A stretch of DNA of 64,000 nucleotides from Nonomuraea sp. PA05 (GCF_008086045.1 NZ_VSEY01000030.1:104792-168791), one strand, 5' to 3'. Positions 7,596-16,184 are shown, numbered from the stretch's first letter. Notes: a model not told the origin generated them from the letters alone. Program-made: numbers and translations.

Positions 7596-8375
7596 GTGGG
7601 AGGCGTGGGCTTCAACGAGCTGCTAGCGGACCTTGACCACAGTGCCAGCGCCCAGGCGGCGGGCATCAGACGCGGCTACGGCGGGCCGCCCGCCCGCGCG
7701 GTGAGCGTCAGCGCGGGCATGACCCGGCTGCGCTGCGCCTCGCTGCTCAAGCCCCTGTACGCGTGGGTGAGCGCGGCCCGCGTCCCCGACGCCGAGCGGT
7801 GGCGCCGCCACGCCGAGCCCGCCGTCGTCGTCTCCTCCAACGCCGACACGCTCAACCTGTGGCTCGCCGTCGGCCCTCGCGTCATCCTCGAAGACCTGCG
7901 CGAGCGCACCGGCGTGGCCTGGGATCTGCCCAACGGCGACCCGTCCAGGTTCGGCTCCGTCGAGGTCACGGCCGGCGAGGTGGCCGCCGCCTACGCGGTG
8001 CTCGCCCAGGCCGCCGCCGCGGGCGACCCCGTGGCCGGCGCCGTGCTCGCCTGGATGAGTGAGGTGGCCGACCCGCAGGCGTTCGGCGCGCGCGAGGCGC
8101 TGGGCTGGCCGGAGTCCGCCGTCAAGTGCGGCTGGTACGGCGCCCCCGACGAGACCTGTCTGCGCACGCACGCCGTGGCGGTGCAGCCGCGCGGCGGCAC
8201 CAGGGTGAGCGTGATCGTCGCGATGACCGCCCTGCCCTACACCGACGCGCAGGAGCGGGAGGTCTACCGGGAGCGGGTGGGCAAGGGGCTGTCGGTGGAG
8301 GCGGAGCACGAGAAGGTGTCCGGCACGGTGCTACGCGGGCTGATGACGGCGACGCGGGAGGAACTGGGCGCCTGA
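7596..8375 (+). CDS. Beta-lactamase-fold serine hydrolase-like protein
   Basis: 259 aa with the order of motifs of penicillin-recognising enzymes: SLLK at 49-52 (SxxK nucleophile), SNAD at 81-84 (SxN position) and KCG at 177-179 where KTG is usual. There is no signal peptide, so the protein appears cytosolic, which is odd for a class A-type enzyme. GTG at 7596 is preferred on a GGTGGG ribosome site; GTG at 7605 is equally possible. Upstream gap of 103 bases; it may be read with the preceding operon. Substrate unknown; a non-lactamase esterase or amidase is at least as likely as antibiotic hydrolysis. Confidence 0.65.
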   Translation: MGGVGFNELLADLDHSASAQAAGIRRGYGGPPARAVSVSAGMTRLRCASLLKPLYAWVSAARVPDAERWRRHAEPAVVVSSNADTLNLWLAVGPRVILEDLRERTGVAWDLPNGDPSRFGSVEVTAGEVAAAYAVLAQAAAAGDPVAGAVLAWMSEVADPQAFGAREALGWPESAVKCGWYGAPDETCLRTHAVAVQPRGGTRVSVIVAMTALPYTDAQEREVYRERVGKGLSVEAEHEKVSGTVLRGLMTATREELGA

Positions 8376-8412
8376 GAGGCACTGGGCCGGGCGTGTGAGG
8401 CGTCCGCAGGCG

Positions 8413-8856
8413 TCACCGCGGATCTCGCGTGAGCCGTTCCACGACCTTGGCCAGCTCCGGAGGCTCCACGCCCGCAGGCAGCTCCTCGGCCCACACGTAC
8501 CCGAGCCAGGCCGCGCTCTCCTCCTCCGTCAGCTCCCCCGGATCCACCTCCGGCCGCTCCTCGTCGAACCGCGCCAGAAAGAACACCTCCCGCTTCACGA
8601 ACCGGGTCCCCAGCCAGCGGAAGTCCCGGTCCACCTCGACGTGCCGGTCCAGCACCGCCGAGCCGGGCAGCCCGGTCTCCTCGGTCAGCTCCCGCCTGGC
8701 CGCCCGCGACGGGGTCTCGCCGGGCTCCAGCCTGCCGCCCGGCGGCTCCCAGACCTCCGCGTCGTCGATCCGGTCGTACCAGTGCAGCAGCAGCACCCGC
8801 CCGTCGCGGTCCAGGCAGACCACGCGCGCGGCGGGACGCACGTCCATGTCGCTCAC
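8413..8856 (-). CDS. Nudix hydrolase
   Basis: 147-aa pyrophosphohydrolase acting on a nucleoside diphosphate-linked substrate. The complete Nudix box occupies residues 40-63, with the consensus wording GRLEPGETP then RRELTEETG. The metal-binding glutamates of REL-x-EE are intact. GTG at 8856 was chosen because it follows the stop of the DUF523 gene by 10 bases; ATG at 8847 is the alternative. It forms a two-gene operon with that upstream gene, which is otherwise of unknown function, so a shared role in nucleotide or tRNA metabolism is possible but unproven. Confidence 0.88.
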   Translation of the reverse strand: MSDMDVRPAARVVCLDRDGRVLLLHWYDRIDDAEVWEPPGGRLEPGETPSRAARRELTEETGLPGSAVLDRHVEVDRDFRWLGTRFVKREVFFLARFDEERPEVDPGELTEEESAAWLGYVWAEELPAGVEPPELAKVVERLTRDPR

Positions 8857-8866
8857 GCTGGGGAGG

Positions 8867-9856
8867 CTACCGGGGGACGTGGTGGCGCAGGCGCAGGGCG
8901 TCCGGGTAAGGGGAGAAGTACGTCTGGTCGCGCACCCACGCGGCGGCCTCACCGCGGGCGTGGTGGCGCAGCAGCGTCGTGGGGACGCTCAGCGGCACCA
9001 GGCCCGCCCGGTAGTCGTCGATGACGTCCACCAGGTCGGCGCGCCGGACCGGGTCGAGCGCGAGCATGCCCAGGCAGTGCTGCAGCACGTTGACGTTCTT
9101 GCCCGTGCTGGCCTTCGTGCTGAGGATGCGCCGGAACGCCTCGGTGTAGCGGGCGGTCACCTCCTCGTGCGGGCGCCCGCCAGCCGCGGCCACCACCCGG
9201 CCCGCCTCCCGGTAGAGGCCGGGGTCGTGGGCGAGCAGTTGCATCTTGTGCCGGGCGTGGAAGGAGACGAGGTCGCGGGGCCGCCAGCCGGCCTCGATCA
9301 GGGCGCGCAGCCTGGCGTGCGCGAACACCCGCTCCACGAAGCTCTCACGCAGCAGCGCGTCGTGCAGTCTGCCCTCGTCCTCCACCGGCAGCAGCGGATG
9401 CCGCTCCATGACGATGCCGCTGAACAGCCCCCTGTTGCGCCGGTCCGCCGGCATGCCGTCCGGACGGTAGACGGGCACGCCGTGGATGCCGCAGGTGGGA
9501 CTCTTGGCCTTGAACACGTACCCGTCCACGTCGAGCTCGGACAGCTCCGCCGCGCGGCGTACGGCCAGCTCGGTCATGCGGTCGGTCAGATCGACCCGCG
9601 TCATCCGCGTCACCAGGCGAGGGCCGTCCTCGGAGCCCACCTGCCGCAGCGTCTCGCGCGGGGCGCCCAGGCCCACCTCGATCTCGGGGCAGACGGGCAC
9701 CCAGTCGACGTACGGGTCGAGTTCGCCGGTCAGGAAGCGGTCGCGGCTGTGCCCTCCGTTGTACCTGACCGGCTCGCCCAGCAGACAGCTGGACACGGCC
9801 ACCCGGGGGCGTGCTTCCTGCTCGCCGGCCGTCCCGGGTTCGGTGATCACCTTCAC
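8867..9856 (-). CDS. DUF523/DUF1722 (YbgA-like) protein
   Basis: 329 aa. The DUF523 half (about 18-165) shows SSCLLGEPVRYNGGHSRD, PVCPEIEVGLGAPRE and SPTCGIHGVP, with Cys residues positioned as in the family. The DUF1722 half (about 190-325) shows LVSFHARHKMQLLAH, the family signature, and ends near LRRHHARGEAAAWVRDQTY-type wording. Both domains together are the YbgA-like architecture. The start is uncertain: GTG codons at 9856 and 9850 and an ATG at 9886 are in frame; homology of the domain begins after all three. Family function is poorly defined; a redox or DNA-repair link is known for relatives but not shown here. Confidence 0.88.
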   Translation of the reverse strand: MKVITEPGTAGEQEARPRVAVSSCLLGEPVRYNGGHSRDRFLTGELDPYVDWVPVCPEIEVGLGAPRETLRQVGSEDGPRLVTRMTRVDLTDRMTELAVRRAAELSELDVDGYVFKAKSPTCGIHGVPVYRPDGMPADRRNRGLFSGIVMERHPLLPVEDEGRLHDALLRESFVERVFAHARLRALIEAGWRPRDLVSFHARHKMQLLAHDPGLYREAGRVVAAAGGRPHEEVTARYTEAFRRILSTKASTGKNVNVLQHCLGMLALDPVRRADLVDVIDDYRAGLVPLSVPTTLLRHHARGEAAAWVRDQTYFSPYPDALRLRHHVPR

Positions 9857-9905
9857 ATTGCAGCTCGGAAGGGCGGACGCGGGCAACCAAGCCCGGGGAG
9901 ATCAT

Positions 9906-9936
9906 TTGACATCGAGTGCGCTCCCATTCGTACCTT
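9906..9936 (+). promoter_or_regulatory. Promoter left in front of decayed SDR gene
   Basis: TTGACA at 9906-9911 and TACCTT at 9931-9936 with a 19-base spacer, ending 6 bases before an ATG at 9943. The spacing from -10 to ATG implies a leaderless transcript. It fits the SDR remnant that follows, which suggests the promoter outlived its gene. Confidence 0.5.
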
Positions 9937-9942
9937 GAACTC

Positions 9943-10127
9943 ATGACCACGCCACAACACGAGATCGGGCCGGGTTTCGGCGCGGGATCGACCTGTCGGG
10001 CAGGCTGGCGATCGTGACCGGCGGGGGAACGTGCCGCACACGTTCAAGACGCCTGAGCAGGGCGGCGACCGAGGTGTGGGCCGCCACGTCGCCGCAGCTC
10101 ACGGGCATCGACGCCTTCGCCCGCTAA
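9943..10127 (+). pseudogene. Decayed short-chain dehydrogenase (SDR) remnant
   Basis: About 185 bases survive of a gene normally near 900. Reading across frames gives MTTPQHEIGPGFG at the start, then GIDLSGRLAIVTGGG (the SDR cofactor-binding strand and glycine loop) in another frame, then FKTPEQG and AATEVWAATSPQLTGID near the end, one base out of phase, closing at TAA 10127. These are the N- and C-terminal wordings of a common actinobacterial SDR subfamily. The middle, including the Tyr-Lys catalytic region, is deleted and at least two frameshifts remain, so no functional enzyme can be made. Confidence 0.75.
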
Positions 10128-10146
10128 TCCCACGAGCTGCCCGGGG

Positions 10147-10797
10147 TCAGCGCTTCATCGCGCCGTCGGCGATGGCGTCGGCGGCCTCGCCGATGGCCAC
10201 CCCCACGATCTCCAGCCGCCGCACCAGCTCCCGCTCCTTCATCGCGTTGGCGGTGATCTCCTCGGAGAAGATGCGCGAGATCTCGTACTGGTACATCCGC
10301 CGGATGGCCCCGCCCGCCTTCTTGGCCTCCAGCGCGTCGTGCGACACCGCGGACGGCCGCGCCGCGAGGCTCCGCACGGCCTCCTCCAGCGCCTCGATGC
10401 CCACGATGACCTGGTCGAGCATGGGCGTGAAGCGAATCTGGTCAGGCACCCGGTACAGGTGCGACTCCCGGACGAAGTCCCGCAGGGAGTCGAGCACGTC
10501 GTCGATCGACCGTGACAGCCGGAACAGGTCCTCCCGGTCGATGGGCGTGACGAGGGCGGTCTTCAGCTCGTCGATGAGCCGGGCCCGCTCCTCGTCGCCC
10601 AGGTGCTCGATCGAGCGCATCTGTTCGTGCGCCCCCGTCCTGCCCACCTCGCCGCCGATCATCGCCATCGCCAGCCACGCCCCCTCCTTGGTGGCCTCCA
10701 ACTGCCCGAGGAGCGCCTCCGTCAACGCGCTGTCCATGCGCCCGGTCATGAGGTCCCTGATCCGCCGCAGCCGTTTCACTCCCGACTTTCCCTTCAT
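10147..10797 (-). CDS. DUF47/PhoU-like phosphate transport regulator
   Basis: 216-aa helical protein of the DUF47 family, which pairs with PiT phosphate transporters and is thought to modulate them at the membrane. It shows long amphipathic helices with spaced acidic/basic residues (DREDLFRLSRSIDDVLDSLR, about 85-105), the usual PhoU-like metal-binding type of helix. The start ATG overlaps the TGA of the transporter gene, so the two are coupled. In many bacteria the order is DUF47 first and transporter second; here it is reversed. Confidence 0.85.
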   Translation of the reverse strand: MKGKSGVKRLRRIRDLMTGRMDSALTEALLGQLEATKEGAWLAMAMIGGEVGRTGAHEQMRSIEHLGDEERARLIDELKTALVTPIDREDLFRLSRSIDDVLDSLRDFVRESHLYRVPDQIRFTPMLDQVIVGIEALEEAVRSLAARPSAVSHDALEAKKAGGAIRRMYQYEISRIFSEEITANAMKERELVRRLEIVGVAIGEAADAIADGAMKR

Positions 10798-11759
10798 GAC
10801 AGCTCCACGCTCGCGAACCCCTTGACCAGCAGGGCCAGCCCCCAGCCCAGCAGGCCGCTGGCCGGCAGGGTCAGCAGCCAGGCGGCGACGATCTTCCCCG
10901 CCGCGTGCCAGCGGACCCGGCCGCCGCCCTGTGCCACGCCGGCGCCGATGAGGCCGCCTGCGATGGCCTGCGTCATGCTCACCGGCATGCCGGCCGCCGC
11001 GCACCCGATGACCGCCACGCCCGCGGCCAGTTCGGCCGCGACGCCGTGCGGTGGCCGGGAGGCGATGATCTCGCGGCCGAGCGTGCGGCCCGCCTTGGGC
11101 AGCCCGTACAGGGTGCCGGCCGCGAACAGCACGGCGACCAGCACCGTGTACTCGACGGGCGCGCCGGTGAAGCCCAGCGCGATCATGAACACGGCCAGCA
11201 TCTTCTGGGCGTCGTTGGCCGCGTACGCGAGCGTCTCCAGCAGGAAGCCGGCCCAGTGCCAGCGCCACAACTGCCGTGCGGTGGTCGTGGCCACCAGCAA
11301 CCGGATCAGCACCCACGCCAGCAGCCCGCCCACCAGCGGCGCGGCCAACCCGAACGCCAGCACCAGCGCCACCCACCCGGGCGCCACCTCCAGCCCCCAG
11401 CCGAGCCCCGCCCCGGTGAGCCCGCCGACCACGGCCAGGGTCAGGCTGGTCGGGCGGCCCATGGCGCCGAGCGCGCCCACGACGGCGAGCGAGGCGGCCA
11501 CCGCGATGGTCATCGCGATCTGGCCGCCGGGCTCGTCGTAGGAGCCCAGCCGGGTCACGAACGTCATCGCCACCTGGTGCGTGACCAGCGGCACGACGGC
11601 GACCAGCACCGTCAGCACCACGATCCCGGTCACCGGGCGTACCGTCGGCAGCTTCAGCCCGGTCGCGAGGAGCGCGCCTCCGTCGTTGATTCCGGCCACG
11701 ACGGCGAACAGGCCGGCCACCACGATCAGCACGACGGCGTCCAAGGGCATGTACTCCAT
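10794..11759 (-). CDS. PiT-family inorganic phosphate transporter
   Basis: 321-aa integral membrane symporter for phosphate with a cation. The duplicated PiT signature is visible as VAGINDGGALLATGL at 21-35 and AYAANDAQKMLAVF at 179-192; the first copy has IND where AND is usual. About ten hydrophobic helices cover the sequence. ATG 11759 follows a GAGGCGGGGCGGG purine stretch; a GTG 24 bases upstream and an ATG at 11750 are alternatives. It is the first gene of a two-gene operon with the DUF47 protein, which supports a phosphate rather than sulfate role. Confidence 0.88.
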   Translation of the reverse strand: MEYMPLDAVVLIVVAGLFAVVAGINDGGALLATGLKLPTVRPVTGIVVLTVLVAVVPLVTHQVAMTFVTRLGSYDEPGGQIAMTIAVAASLAVVGALGAMGRPTSLTLAVVGGLTGAGLGWGLEVAPGWVALVLAFGLAAPLVGGLLAWVLIRLLVATTTARQLWRWHWAGFLLETLAYAANDAQKMLAVFMIALGFTGAPVEYTVLVAVLFAAGTLYGLPKAGRTLGREIIASRPPHGVAAELAAGVAVIGCAAAGMPVSMTQAIAGGLIGAGVAQGGGRVRWHAAGKIVAAWLLTLPASGLLGWGLALLVKGFASVELS

Positions 11760-11933
11760 CCCGCCCCGCCTCAGCAGGGACACACGTACCAGGAGACCAA
11801 ATAGCTACCCAAAAAGGACAGAAGGTTTCTGCGAACTCGGTCACGCTCCCGCAACCGCTCCTCGCGGGTACCCTCGTCTCAGGCTACGAGCACCCGAACG
11901 TTCGAGCACTTAGACGTCCGCGAGAGTGAAGGC

Positions 11934-12788
11934 ATGACCAGCCCCGCCGAATACATCCTGACGCTGTCCTGTCCCGACCGGCCCGGTGTGGTGGCCGCGG
12001 TATCCGGCCTGCTCGCCGGGCACGGATGCAACATCATCGAGAGCCAGCAGTTCGGCGACAGGGTGGCGCAGCGCTTCTTCATGCGCGTGCAGTTCGCGGC
12101 GGACCTGGGCGAGGACGACCTCAACGCCGCCTTCGCCGCGCTCGCGCCCGACTTCGCCATGGAGTTCAAGCTGCGCGACGTGGCCAGGAAGCCGCGCGTG
12201 CTGATCATGGTGAGCAAGTTCGACCACTGCCTGAACGACCTGCTCTACCGCGTACGCTCCAAGGCGCTCGACATCGAGATCGCCGCCGTCGTGTCCAACC
12301 ACCCCGACCTGCGGCCGCTCACCCAGTCCAACGGCATCGACTACCACCACCTGCCGGTCACCCCGGAGACCAAGGCCAGGCAGGAGGCCGAGGTGCTGGC
12401 GCTGGTCGAGCACTACCAGGTCGATCTGGTGGTGCTGGCCCGCTACATGCAGGTGCTCTCGGAGGACCTGTGCGGGAAGCTGGCAGGGCGGGCGATCAAC
12501 ATCCACCACTCGTTCCTGCCGTCGTTCAAGGGCGCCAAGCCCTACCACCAGGCCCACAACCGCGGCGTCAAGCTCATCGGCGCCACCGCGCACTACGTGA
12601 CCGCCGACCTCGACGAGGGGCCGATCATCGAGCAGGAGGTGGCCAGGGTCAACCACAGCCACTCACCTGAGGACCTGGTGGCGATGGGCCGCGACGTGGA
12701 GTGCCTGGCGCTGGCCAGGGCGGTCAAGTGGCACGCCGAGCAGCGGGTGCTGCTCGACGGCCACAAGACCGTCGTCTTCCCGCGCTGA
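11934..12788 (+). CDS. purU: Formyltetrahydrofolate deformylase
   Basis: Hydrolyses 10-formyl-tetrahydrofolate to formate and tetrahydrofolate, balancing one-carbon pools and feeding formate to purine synthesis. The 284-aa protein has an N-terminal ACT domain (about 8-85, LSCPDRPGVVAAVSGLLAGHGCNI) and a formyltransferase-fold domain from 88. Catalytic wording INIHHSFLPSFKG at 188-200, His220 in GATAHYV and Asp227 in LDEGP are intact. Length equals the family norm. ATG 11934 has GAGAGTGAAGG upstream. It diverges from the phosphate transporter and converges on the VOC gene with only four bases between stops. Confidence 0.96.
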   Translation: MTSPAEYILTLSCPDRPGVVAAVSGLLAGHGCNIIESQQFGDRVAQRFFMRVQFAADLGEDDLNAAFAALAPDFAMEFKLRDVARKPRVLIMVSKFDHCLNDLLYRVRSKALDIEIAAVVSNHPDLRPLTQSNGIDYHHLPVTPETKARQEAEVLALVEHYQVDLVVLARYMQVLSEDLCGKLAGRAINIHHSFLPSFKGAKPYHQAHNRGVKLIGATAHYVTADLDEGPIIEQEVARVNHSHSPEDLVAMGRDVECLALARAVKWHAEQRVLLDGHKTVVFPR

Positions 12789-12792
12789 GGCG

Positions 12793-13143
12793 TCACGGCC
12801 TGAACGTGCCGAAGTACCAGGGGTTGCCCTGCGGGTCCTGGCAGCCGTACTCGCGCGAGCCGTACGGCTGGTCGGTCAGGCCCATGGTGATCGTCGCGCC
12901 CGCGGCCCGCGCGCGGTCGTGATGGGCGTCCACGTCGTCCACGGCGACGTAGATGCCGGGGCCGCCGGGCCTTCCCAGGCCGAGCATGATCATGTCGTCG
13001 CCGGCGAGCAGCTCGGCGTGGTGGACGACGCCTTCGTCGTTCTTGGCGACCTCGTGCACGCGGAAGCCGAACGCGCCGGTCAGGAAGTCGATCGCGGCCT
13101 GGCAGTCCTGGTAACGGGCGAGTGCGTAAACAGTGCGTGTCAT
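12793..13143 (-). CDS. VOC (glyoxalase/bleomycin-resistance fold) protein
   Basis: 116-aa single-domain VOC protein. It opens TVYALARYQDCQAAIDFLTG and closes with GSREYGCQDPQGNPWYFGTF, the usual final strand holding a metal-binding or substrate-facing residue. Typical members bind small molecules or metals and include isomerases, dioxygenases and resistance proteins; the specific role cannot be read. Its ATG overlaps the stop of the AraC gene (ATGA), so regulator and VOC protein are co-translated, a pattern seen with PhnB-like VOC genes. Confidence 0.85.
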   Translation of the reverse strand: MTRTVYALARYQDCQAAIDFLTGAFGFRVHEVAKNDEGVVHHAELLAGDDMIMLGLGRPGGPGIYVAVDDVDAHHDRARAAGATITMGLTDQPYGSREYGCQDPQGNPWYFGTFRP

Positions 13144-13943
13144 GAGGCCCACGATGCCGCGGCGCCGCTCCCGGGTCTTGGATAAATCTGACCCGGGGTG
13201 GTGTCGCCCAGCACCCGGAACTCGCGGTTCATGTGCGCCTGGTCGTAGAAACCGCACTCCGCCGCGGCCTCGGCCGGAGCCGTGCCCGCCCGCAGCAGCC
13301 GCAGCGCCCGCCCGAACCGGATGACCCGGGCCGCCGTCTTCGGCGGCAGCCCGACCTGGTCGTGGAAGCGGGCCACGAGATGGCGGTGACTCCAGCCCAG
13401 CGCGTCGGCCAGCGACGAGACGCCCAGCCGGCCGCCCGACTCCAGCAGCCGCGCCCACGCCCACGGCAGCTCAGGCCCCAGCGCGGGGCCCGCCGCGATG
13501 CGCTCGCACAGCAGCCGGTCGGTCAGCGCCAGCCTGGCCCGCCACGACGGCGTCGCGGCCAGCCGCTCCAGCACCAGGTCGCCCCACGGCCCGAGCAGGT
13601 CGGTGACGGGCACCACCCGGTTCGTCAGGTGCCGCATCGGCACGCCGTACAGGCGACGGGCGCCGAACGGCGTGAGGAACACCTCCACGCCCTCCGACGG
13701 GCCGTCGATGCGGGTGACGGTGAAGCGGTCGCCCAGCCCGCCGCCGAACGCCCTGACCCGCTGCCCGTCCGCCTCCATCGGCGTGCCGAAGGCCAGGATC
13801 AGCACGGAGCCGGGCATCGCCGCCTCCGACCTGGTCAGCGGCGCCGCGTAGTGCTCGCGGTAGGCGCACAGCCGGGTCACGTACGGCCGCAGGGCAGCGC
13901 TGGGGGTGGCCTCGACCATGGCCAGCCCCAGCGCGGTGCTCAT
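13140..13943 (-). CDS. AraC-family transcriptional regulator
   Basis: 267 aa. The C-terminal third carries the double helix-turn-helix of AraC proteins: SSLADALGWSHRHLVARFHD followed by AARVIRFGRALRLLR and the second unit AAAECGFYDQAHMNREFRVL. The N-terminal half is a ligand-binding-type region without recognised motif. ATG 13943 has GAAGG upstream; a longer frame starting at 14030 would run through a repeat array and is rejected. Coupled to the VOC gene downstream, which it probably controls. Its upstream control region contains the 32-bp degenerate repeats. Confidence 0.9.
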   Translation of the reverse strand: MSTALGLAMVEATPSAALRPYVTRLCAYREHYAAPLTRSEAAMPGSVLILAFGTPMEADGQRVRAFGGGLGDRFTVTRIDGPSEGVEVFLTPFGARRLYGVPMRHLTNRVVPVTDLLGPWGDLVLERLAATPSWRARLALTDRLLCERIAAGPALGPELPWAWARLLESGGRLGVSSLADALGWSHRHLVARFHDQVGLPPKTAARVIRFGRALRLLRAGTAPAEAAAECGFYDQAHMNREFRVLGDTTPGQIYPRPGSGAAASWAS

Positions 13944-13970
13944 GCCTTCGAGACTAACGGCCGGCGCGCC

Positions 13971-14139
13971 GGGCCAGAAAGGCTCGCGCGCGCCCGGCAC
14001 CACAGGCCGGAAGGCTCGCGCGCCCGGCACTACGGGGCGGTGGAAGGCTCGCGTGCCGGCACTGCGGGCCGGTGGAAGGCCCGTGTGCCGGCACGTCCGG
14101 CAGGTGAGAAGGCTCGTGCGCCGGGGCTACAGGCCGGTG
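13971..14139. repeat. Five degenerate copies of a 32-33-bp repeat
   Basis: The phrase GAAGGCTCG(C/T)G(C/T)GCCGGC recurs with its AAGG core at 13979, 14011, 14044, 14076 and 14109, giving spacings of 32, 33, 32 and 33 bases. Each unit contains CCGGC/GCCGG inverted halves and could fold. The last unit runs into the final codons and stop of the prolyl oligopeptidase gene. The array fills the gap between that gene and the AraC regulator. Confidence 0.75.
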
Positions 14140-16184
14140 TGCTCGGCCAGGAAGGTCAGCGTGTCGGCCGACAGGTCGACCGACCTGCTCACCGAGCGGG
14201 CGCCGTGACCCACCTCGGTCTCGTTGCGCAGCAGCACCGGCCGGTCGGCCGTCGAGGCGTGCTGCAGCGCCGCGCACATCTTCCAGGCGTGCAGCGGGTG
14301 CACGCGCGTGTCGGACTGGAAGACGGTGAACAGCGTCGCCGGGTACGCCACCGACTCGTTGACGTGGTGGTAGGGCGAATACCCCCACAGCCAGCCGAAC
14401 TGCTCAGGGTCGTCGGCCGAGCCGTACTCCACGTTCCAGGTCGCGCCGAGCCCGAACTTCTCGTACCTGATCATGTCGAGCAGCGGCGCCGAGCAGACCA
14501 CCGCCGCGTACAGCTCGGGGCGCTGCGTCAGCGCCGCCCCCACCAGCAGGCCGCCGTTGGAGCCGCCGGAGATGCCGAGCTGCTCGGGCGTGGTCACGCC
14601 GGTCGCGATGAGGTGCTCGGCCGCGGCGTGGAAGTCGTCGAAGACGTTCTGCTTGTTGGCCAGCATGCCCGCGCGGTGCCACTCCTCGCCCTCCTCGCCG
14701 CCGCCGCGCAGGTTGGCGATGGCGTAGACGCCGCCCGCCTCCACCCAGGTCAGGATCGAGGCCGAGTAGCCGGGGGTCATGGACAGGCCGAAGCCGCCGT
14801 AGCCGTACAGGATGGTCGGGCGCGGGCCGGACGCCTCGCCGACGGGGGAGATGACCAGCATGCGGACGTCGGTGCCGTCCTTGGAGCGGTAGACCACCTG
14901 CTCGGTGCGCACCGGAGGCACCTCCACCGCGCCGGGGGAGGCCGCCCAGAGCGTCGTCTCGCCCGTCCTGGCGTCGTAGCGCTGGATCGTGGGCGGCGTG
15001 GTGTTGTCGGTGTAGCCGAACCACGCCTCGTGGCCGCCCTCGGGGCGCTCGGCGATGCCGCCGATCGAGCCGAGCCCCGGCGCGGGCACCTCGCCGACGA
15101 CCTCGCCGGTCGCCAGGTCGTGCACGGTGATCTCGCTGATCGCGTGGCGGGTCCAGCCCACCAGCATGACCGGGCTCTCCAGGTCGTCGAGGATGGCGAA
15201 GTCGCTCAGCACCGCCTCGGGGTGCTCGGGGATCAGCTCGCGCCAGGTGTCGTAGCCGGGCTCCGCCGGGTCGGTGACGCAGACCCGGCCCCTGGACGCG
15301 TCGCGGTCGGTGTGCACGTAGAGCCTGCCGTCGCGGCCGAAGTACAGCCCGACCTGCGCGTCCACGCCCTCCTGCACGACCTTCAGCTCCGGCCGTTCGA
15401 TCGGCGAGGCGGTCAGGTCGGCCACCCACACGTCGTTGCGCGGCGCGGTGCCCTCGTGCGCTGAGACCTGCAGCCAGCGGCCGTCACGCGAGACCGAGAC
15501 GCCGTAGTAGTTGGTCATCTTCAGGCCCTGGCCGAAGATCATCACGTCGTCCTCGGTGGAGGTGCCGACGCGGTGCAGGTAGACGCGGCGGTGGAACTGC
15601 GTCTCGTTCTCCGGCACCTCGGTGCTCGGCAGCCTGCGTACGTAGTAGAACGCCGCACCGCCGGGCAGCCACGCGATCGGCGAGTAGCGGCAGCGGTCGA
15701 TCGGCCCCTCGATCCGCTCGCCCGTGGCCACGTCGATGATGTAGAGGATCGACTCCTCGTTGCCGCCCACGGAGATCTGGTACGCCAGCAGGCGCCCCTC
15801 CTTGTCGGGCTGCACCGCGTCCAGCGTGGTCAGCCCGGACGGGTCGAGCGCCATCGGGTCGACCAGCGCCCGCTCGGTGCCGTCGGGCTCGACCACGTAG
15901 TAGACCGCGTGCTCCTGGTCGGGCGTGCGCCGGGAGAAGAAGTAACGCTCGCCGCGCCAGGCCGGGACGCCCACCGAACCGGACCTGAGCAACTCGGCGA
16001 TGCGGTCCTTGAACCGTTGCGGGCCCCGCTCCGCGCCGAACAACTCGGCCTGCGCGTCCAGCCATCCCTTGGTCTCGGGGCTGTCGGGGTCCTCGAGCCA
16101 CCGGTAGGGGTCTGGGACGGGGGTTTCGTGCAGGATGTCGACGATGTCTTCGCGACGTGCTGTCGGGTACGGCTCTCGCGTCAT
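14127..16184 (-). CDS. Prolyl oligopeptidase family (S9) serine peptidase
   Basis: 685-aa cytosolic peptidase that cleaves short peptides after proline. It has the seven-bladed propeller region (about 70-410) and a C-terminal alpha/beta hydrolase domain. The catalytic triad is Ser542 in SGGSNGG, Asp625 in QSDTRVHP and His660 in EVGHGAR. The N-terminal PYRWLEDPDSPETKGWLDAQ wording is diagnostic of prolyl oligopeptidases. Length fits the family. ATG 16184 was chosen because homology begins right there; it lacks a ribosome site and a TAGGGT lies about 7-12 bases upstream, so the message may be leaderless. Confidence 0.94.
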   Translation of the reverse strand: MTREPYPTARREDIVDILHETPVPDPYRWLEDPDSPETKGWLDAQAELFGAERGPQRFKDRIAELLRSGSVGVPAWRGERYFFSRRTPDQEHAVYYVVEPDGTERALVDPMALDPSGLTTLDAVQPDKEGRLLAYQISVGGNEESILYIIDVATGERIEGPIDRCRYSPIAWLPGGAAFYYVRRLPSTEVPENETQFHRRVYLHRVGTSTEDDVMIFGQGLKMTNYYGVSVSRDGRWLQVSAHEGTAPRNDVWVADLTASPIERPELKVVQEGVDAQVGLYFGRDGRLYVHTDRDASRGRVCVTDPAEPGYDTWRELIPEHPEAVLSDFAILDDLESPVMLVGWTRHAISEITVHDLATGEVVGEVPAPGLGSIGGIAERPEGGHEAWFGYTDNTTPPTIQRYDARTGETTLWAASPGAVEVPPVRTEQVVYRSKDGTDVRMLVISPVGEASGPRPTILYGYGGFGLSMTPGYSASILTWVEAGGVYAIANLRGGGEEGEEWHRAGMLANKQNVFDDFHAAAEHLIATGVTTPEQLGISGGSNGGLLVGAALTQRPELYAAVVCSAPLLDMIRYEKFGLGATWNVEYGSADDPEQFGWLWGYSPYHHVNESVAYPATLFTVFQSDTRVHPLHAWKMCAALQHASTADRPVLLRNETEVGHGARSVSRSVDLSADTLTFLAEHTGL

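Noticed and set aside
11895..11904. CGAACGTTCG as an SOS (LexA) box upstream of purU
   Set aside because: The actinobacterial box needs four bases between GAAC and GTTC; here the halves abut, and purU is not an SOS gene.
13233..15464. 743-codon plus-strand open frame over the AraC gene and prolyl oligopeptidase
   Set aside because: It runs antisense through two genes with clear catalytic and DNA-binding motifs and through the repeat array; its translation is Arg/Gly/His-rich without structure.
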